Shown piece by piece: positions 5,540-6,322 of a DNA stretch of 6,322 nucleotides. Location of the stretch: contig JAOUFX010000192.1 in NCBI GenBank assembly GCA_029857975.1, positions 1 to 6,322 of the forward strand. The letters run 5' to 3'. The notes under the pieces are model-generated. The model was not told the DNA's origin and did no database searches. It was given only the letters and a program-made list of their open reading frames with translations. This DNA comes from Deltaproteobacteria bacterium. Its GTDB lineage: Bacteria > Desulfobacterota > SM23-61. The first letter of the stretch is position 1. Every line of letters begins with the position of its first letter. A program made the translations under genes and the position numbers.

Positions 5540-5543
5540 CCCC
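5517..5543 (-). repeat. right inverted end of the RAYT unit
   Basis: This is the reverse-complement partner of 4505-4531 (25 of 27 positions). It encodes the last residues of the transposase (YFITIA) and its TGA stop at 5537-5539, then ends in CCCC. A transcript across the whole unit could pair both ends. Confidence 0.8.
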
Positions 5544-5953
5544 AATGGACTCTCAAAGTTCATTTCCATCCCCCTCCTTCCCCCGCCCGCGAATGTAGGA
5601 AATGATCAAAATCGTTCGGGGGGATTCTCTTAGGCTCATTCCTTTCATCTGGTTAAATCCTCTCGGTTCAAGTCACTGATTGACAGGTAATAAAAAATAA
5701 CTTTTTCACATGCTTTCCGAAGTGAAGTACTATTTGGGCTTAAGGCCTGTTGTATTTATCGCCTGCTCGGGCAAAAACTTTAGCGAAGAGTCGTAATTCT
5801 CTTGGAATTTCATTGAATTGAATGGATGAAAGCAAGCCGGCAGGCGGCCAAATTCCCTTGACATGCAATCGCTCCCTCAGTATAGTCCCATTATCAATGA
5901 AATGACTTTCGCGACAGGTGAGATTTGAGGGAACTCGGGAGGGGGCTGAAGAG
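5544..5953 (+). other. 410-base stretch without a gene, with the promoter of the next gene
   Basis: No plus-strand frame here looks like a protein. A minus-strand frame enters from the right as the shadow of the dehydrogenase gene and continues to 5740 with no recognisable motif. The left third is C-rich then AT-rich (for example AATAAAAAATAACTTTTT near 5690-5706). A TTGACA at 5680-5685 lacks a matching -10 box. The useful element is the promoter at 5858-5886. Confidence 0.5.
5858..5886 (+). promoter_or_regulatory. strong sigma70-type promoter for the dehydrogenase gene
   Basis: TTGACA (5858-5863, perfect -35) is followed by a 17-base spacer and TATAGT (5881-5886, five of six -10 bases). Transcription should begin near 5893 and leave a leader of about 60 bases before the ATG at 5954. 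No operator palindrome is obvious next to it. Confidence 0.7.
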
Positions 5954-6322
5954 ATGGAGCTGAAGAACAAGGTAGCCGTTGTAACCGGAGGAGCCAACGG
6001 AATCGGCCGCGCCCTGTGCCGTAAATTTGCGGCCGAAGGCGCACGCGGAGTGGTGGTCGCCGACCTGGATGCGGATGGCGCAGGACGGGTGGCGGCCGAA
6101 ATTGGAGGGCTGGCCGTGCCCACCGACGTGAGCGTGGAATCGGACATTTTCAAACTGGTCGAGAAAGCAAGCTCCGCGTTTGGCCGGATCGACCTGTTCT
6201 GCTCGAACGCCGGCGTGGTGGTGGATGGGGGTGCGGAAGTCTCCGATTCCAATTGGCAGCTGTCCATCGGAGTCAACTTGATGGCCCACATCTACGCCGC
6301 CAGAGCGGTGGTGCCGGCGATG
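5954..6322 (+). CDS. short-chain dehydrogenase/reductase, N-terminal part (runs off the window)
   Basis: The first 123 residues of a classical SDR oxidoreductase are present; the family is usually about 250 residues long. The Rossmann-fold cofactor motif is TGGANGIG (11-18). D37 at the end of the second strand (VVVADLD) favours NAD(H) over NADP(H). TDVS (57-60) contacts the adenine ring, SNAG (84-87) is the NNAG-type motif, and N108 in VNLM is the conserved helix asparagine. The catalytic serine and YxxxK lie beyond the window, so the substrate cannot be judged. ATG 5954 gives the usual [13 protein letters not shown] opening; GGAGG at 5938-5942 is a slightly distant ribosome site (11 bases). 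The gene is markedly more GC-rich than the genes to its left, and has its own promoter. It probably represents host chromosome next to the accessory block. Confidence 0.93.
   Translation, partial: MELKNKVAVVTGGANGIGRALCRKFAAEGARGVVVADLDADGAGRVAAEIGGLAVPTDVSVESDIFKLVEKASSAFGRIDLFCSNAGVVVDGGAEVSDSNWQLSIGVNLMAHIYAARAVVPAM

Larger units (their letters stand above)
4505..5543 (+). mobile_element. RAYT-type transposon unit with 27-bp inverted ends
   Basis: The unit runs from GGGGTCAGGCAAT... (4505-4531) to ...ATTGCCTGACCCC (5517-5543), 1039 bases, with the single transposase gene between. The ends are reverse complements at 25 of 27 positions, the two mismatches being adjacent. The right end includes the last codons and the stop of the transposase, so gene and ends are tightly fitted. 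No direct target duplication is evident; AAT occurs on both sides but is too short to count. Y1 transposases usually act on subterminal hairpins and not on long terminal inverted repeats, so these ends are notable. The element sits directly after the stop codon of the nuclease-like gene. Confidence 0.75.

Noticed and set aside
5662..5685. GGTTCAAGTC resembling a tRNA T-loop, and a TTGACA box just after
   Set aside because: The T-stem does not pair and no other tRNA arms are found. The TTGACA has no -10 element at 16-18 bases.
5740..6291. 183-codon minus-strand frame opposite the dehydrogenase gene
   Set aside because: It is mainly the antisense of a GC-rich SDR gene with clear TGxxxGIG and NAG motifs; the product is low-complexity serine/proline/alanine.
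1..6322. CRISPR array, rRNA or complete tRNA genes
   Set aside because: No regularly spaced direct repeats and no rRNA- or tRNA-like sequence were seen on either strand.

Overview
The window looks like a bacterial accessory region, a small defence-type island bounded on the right by a more housekeeping-like gene. No ribosomal or other taxonomic marker is present. Shine-Dalgarno sites, a sigma70-type promoter and a RAYT-type transposase point to a Gram-negative bacterium, perhaps of the Desulfobacterota or a similar environmental lineage; this is a weak guess. Composition is mosaic. Counting single 60-base lines, 6061-6120 in the right-hand gene has 43 G+C of 60, while 4141-4200 in a nuclease-like gene has 23 of 60. 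The island was therefore probably assembled from imported pieces beside a GC-rich host gene.

Left part (1-2009): the tail of an unknown upstream gene overlaps the start of an HNH endonuclease gene (95-1030) by GTGA. A second HNH endonuclease gene follows after about 50 bases (1084-2009). Each pairs a C-terminal HNH nuclease with a different N-terminal domain that looks like a modified-DNA reader, so they resemble Type IV (modification-dependent) restriction enzymes. The second gene is broken, or recoded, by a missing T in a run of eight T at 1431-1438. Slipping back one base there restores a 308-residue protein.

Middle part (2010-3992): a 568-base non-coding stretch contains an 8-bp hairpin and a long imperfect inverted repeat (2360-2381 with 2485-2506). 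Next comes an abortive-infection-type gene (2578-3735) with an Abi_C/HEPN-like C-terminus carrying an RN(x5)H motif. A decayed fragment of a small-protein gene follows (3780-3947), then a perfect 14-bp palindrome (3970-3983) directly before the ribosome binding site of the next gene.

Right part (3993-6322): a small protein with a PD-(D/E)XK-like nuclease signature (3993-4502) ends two bases before a transposon-like unit (4505-5543). This unit has near-perfect 27-bp inverted ends and encodes a Y1/HUH RAYT-family transposase with a DnaA-domain-IV-like C-terminal helix-turn-helix. About 400 bases without a gene follow, containing a good TTGACA-17-TATAGT promoter (5858-5886). The promoter drives a GC-rich short-chain dehydrogenase/reductase gene that runs off the right edge.

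Together, two candidate modification-sensing nucleases, an Abi/HEPN protein and a small nuclease lie on one strand beside a transposase. This is typical of a defence island under turnover. No single demonstrated multi-gene system can be named from the sequence alone.
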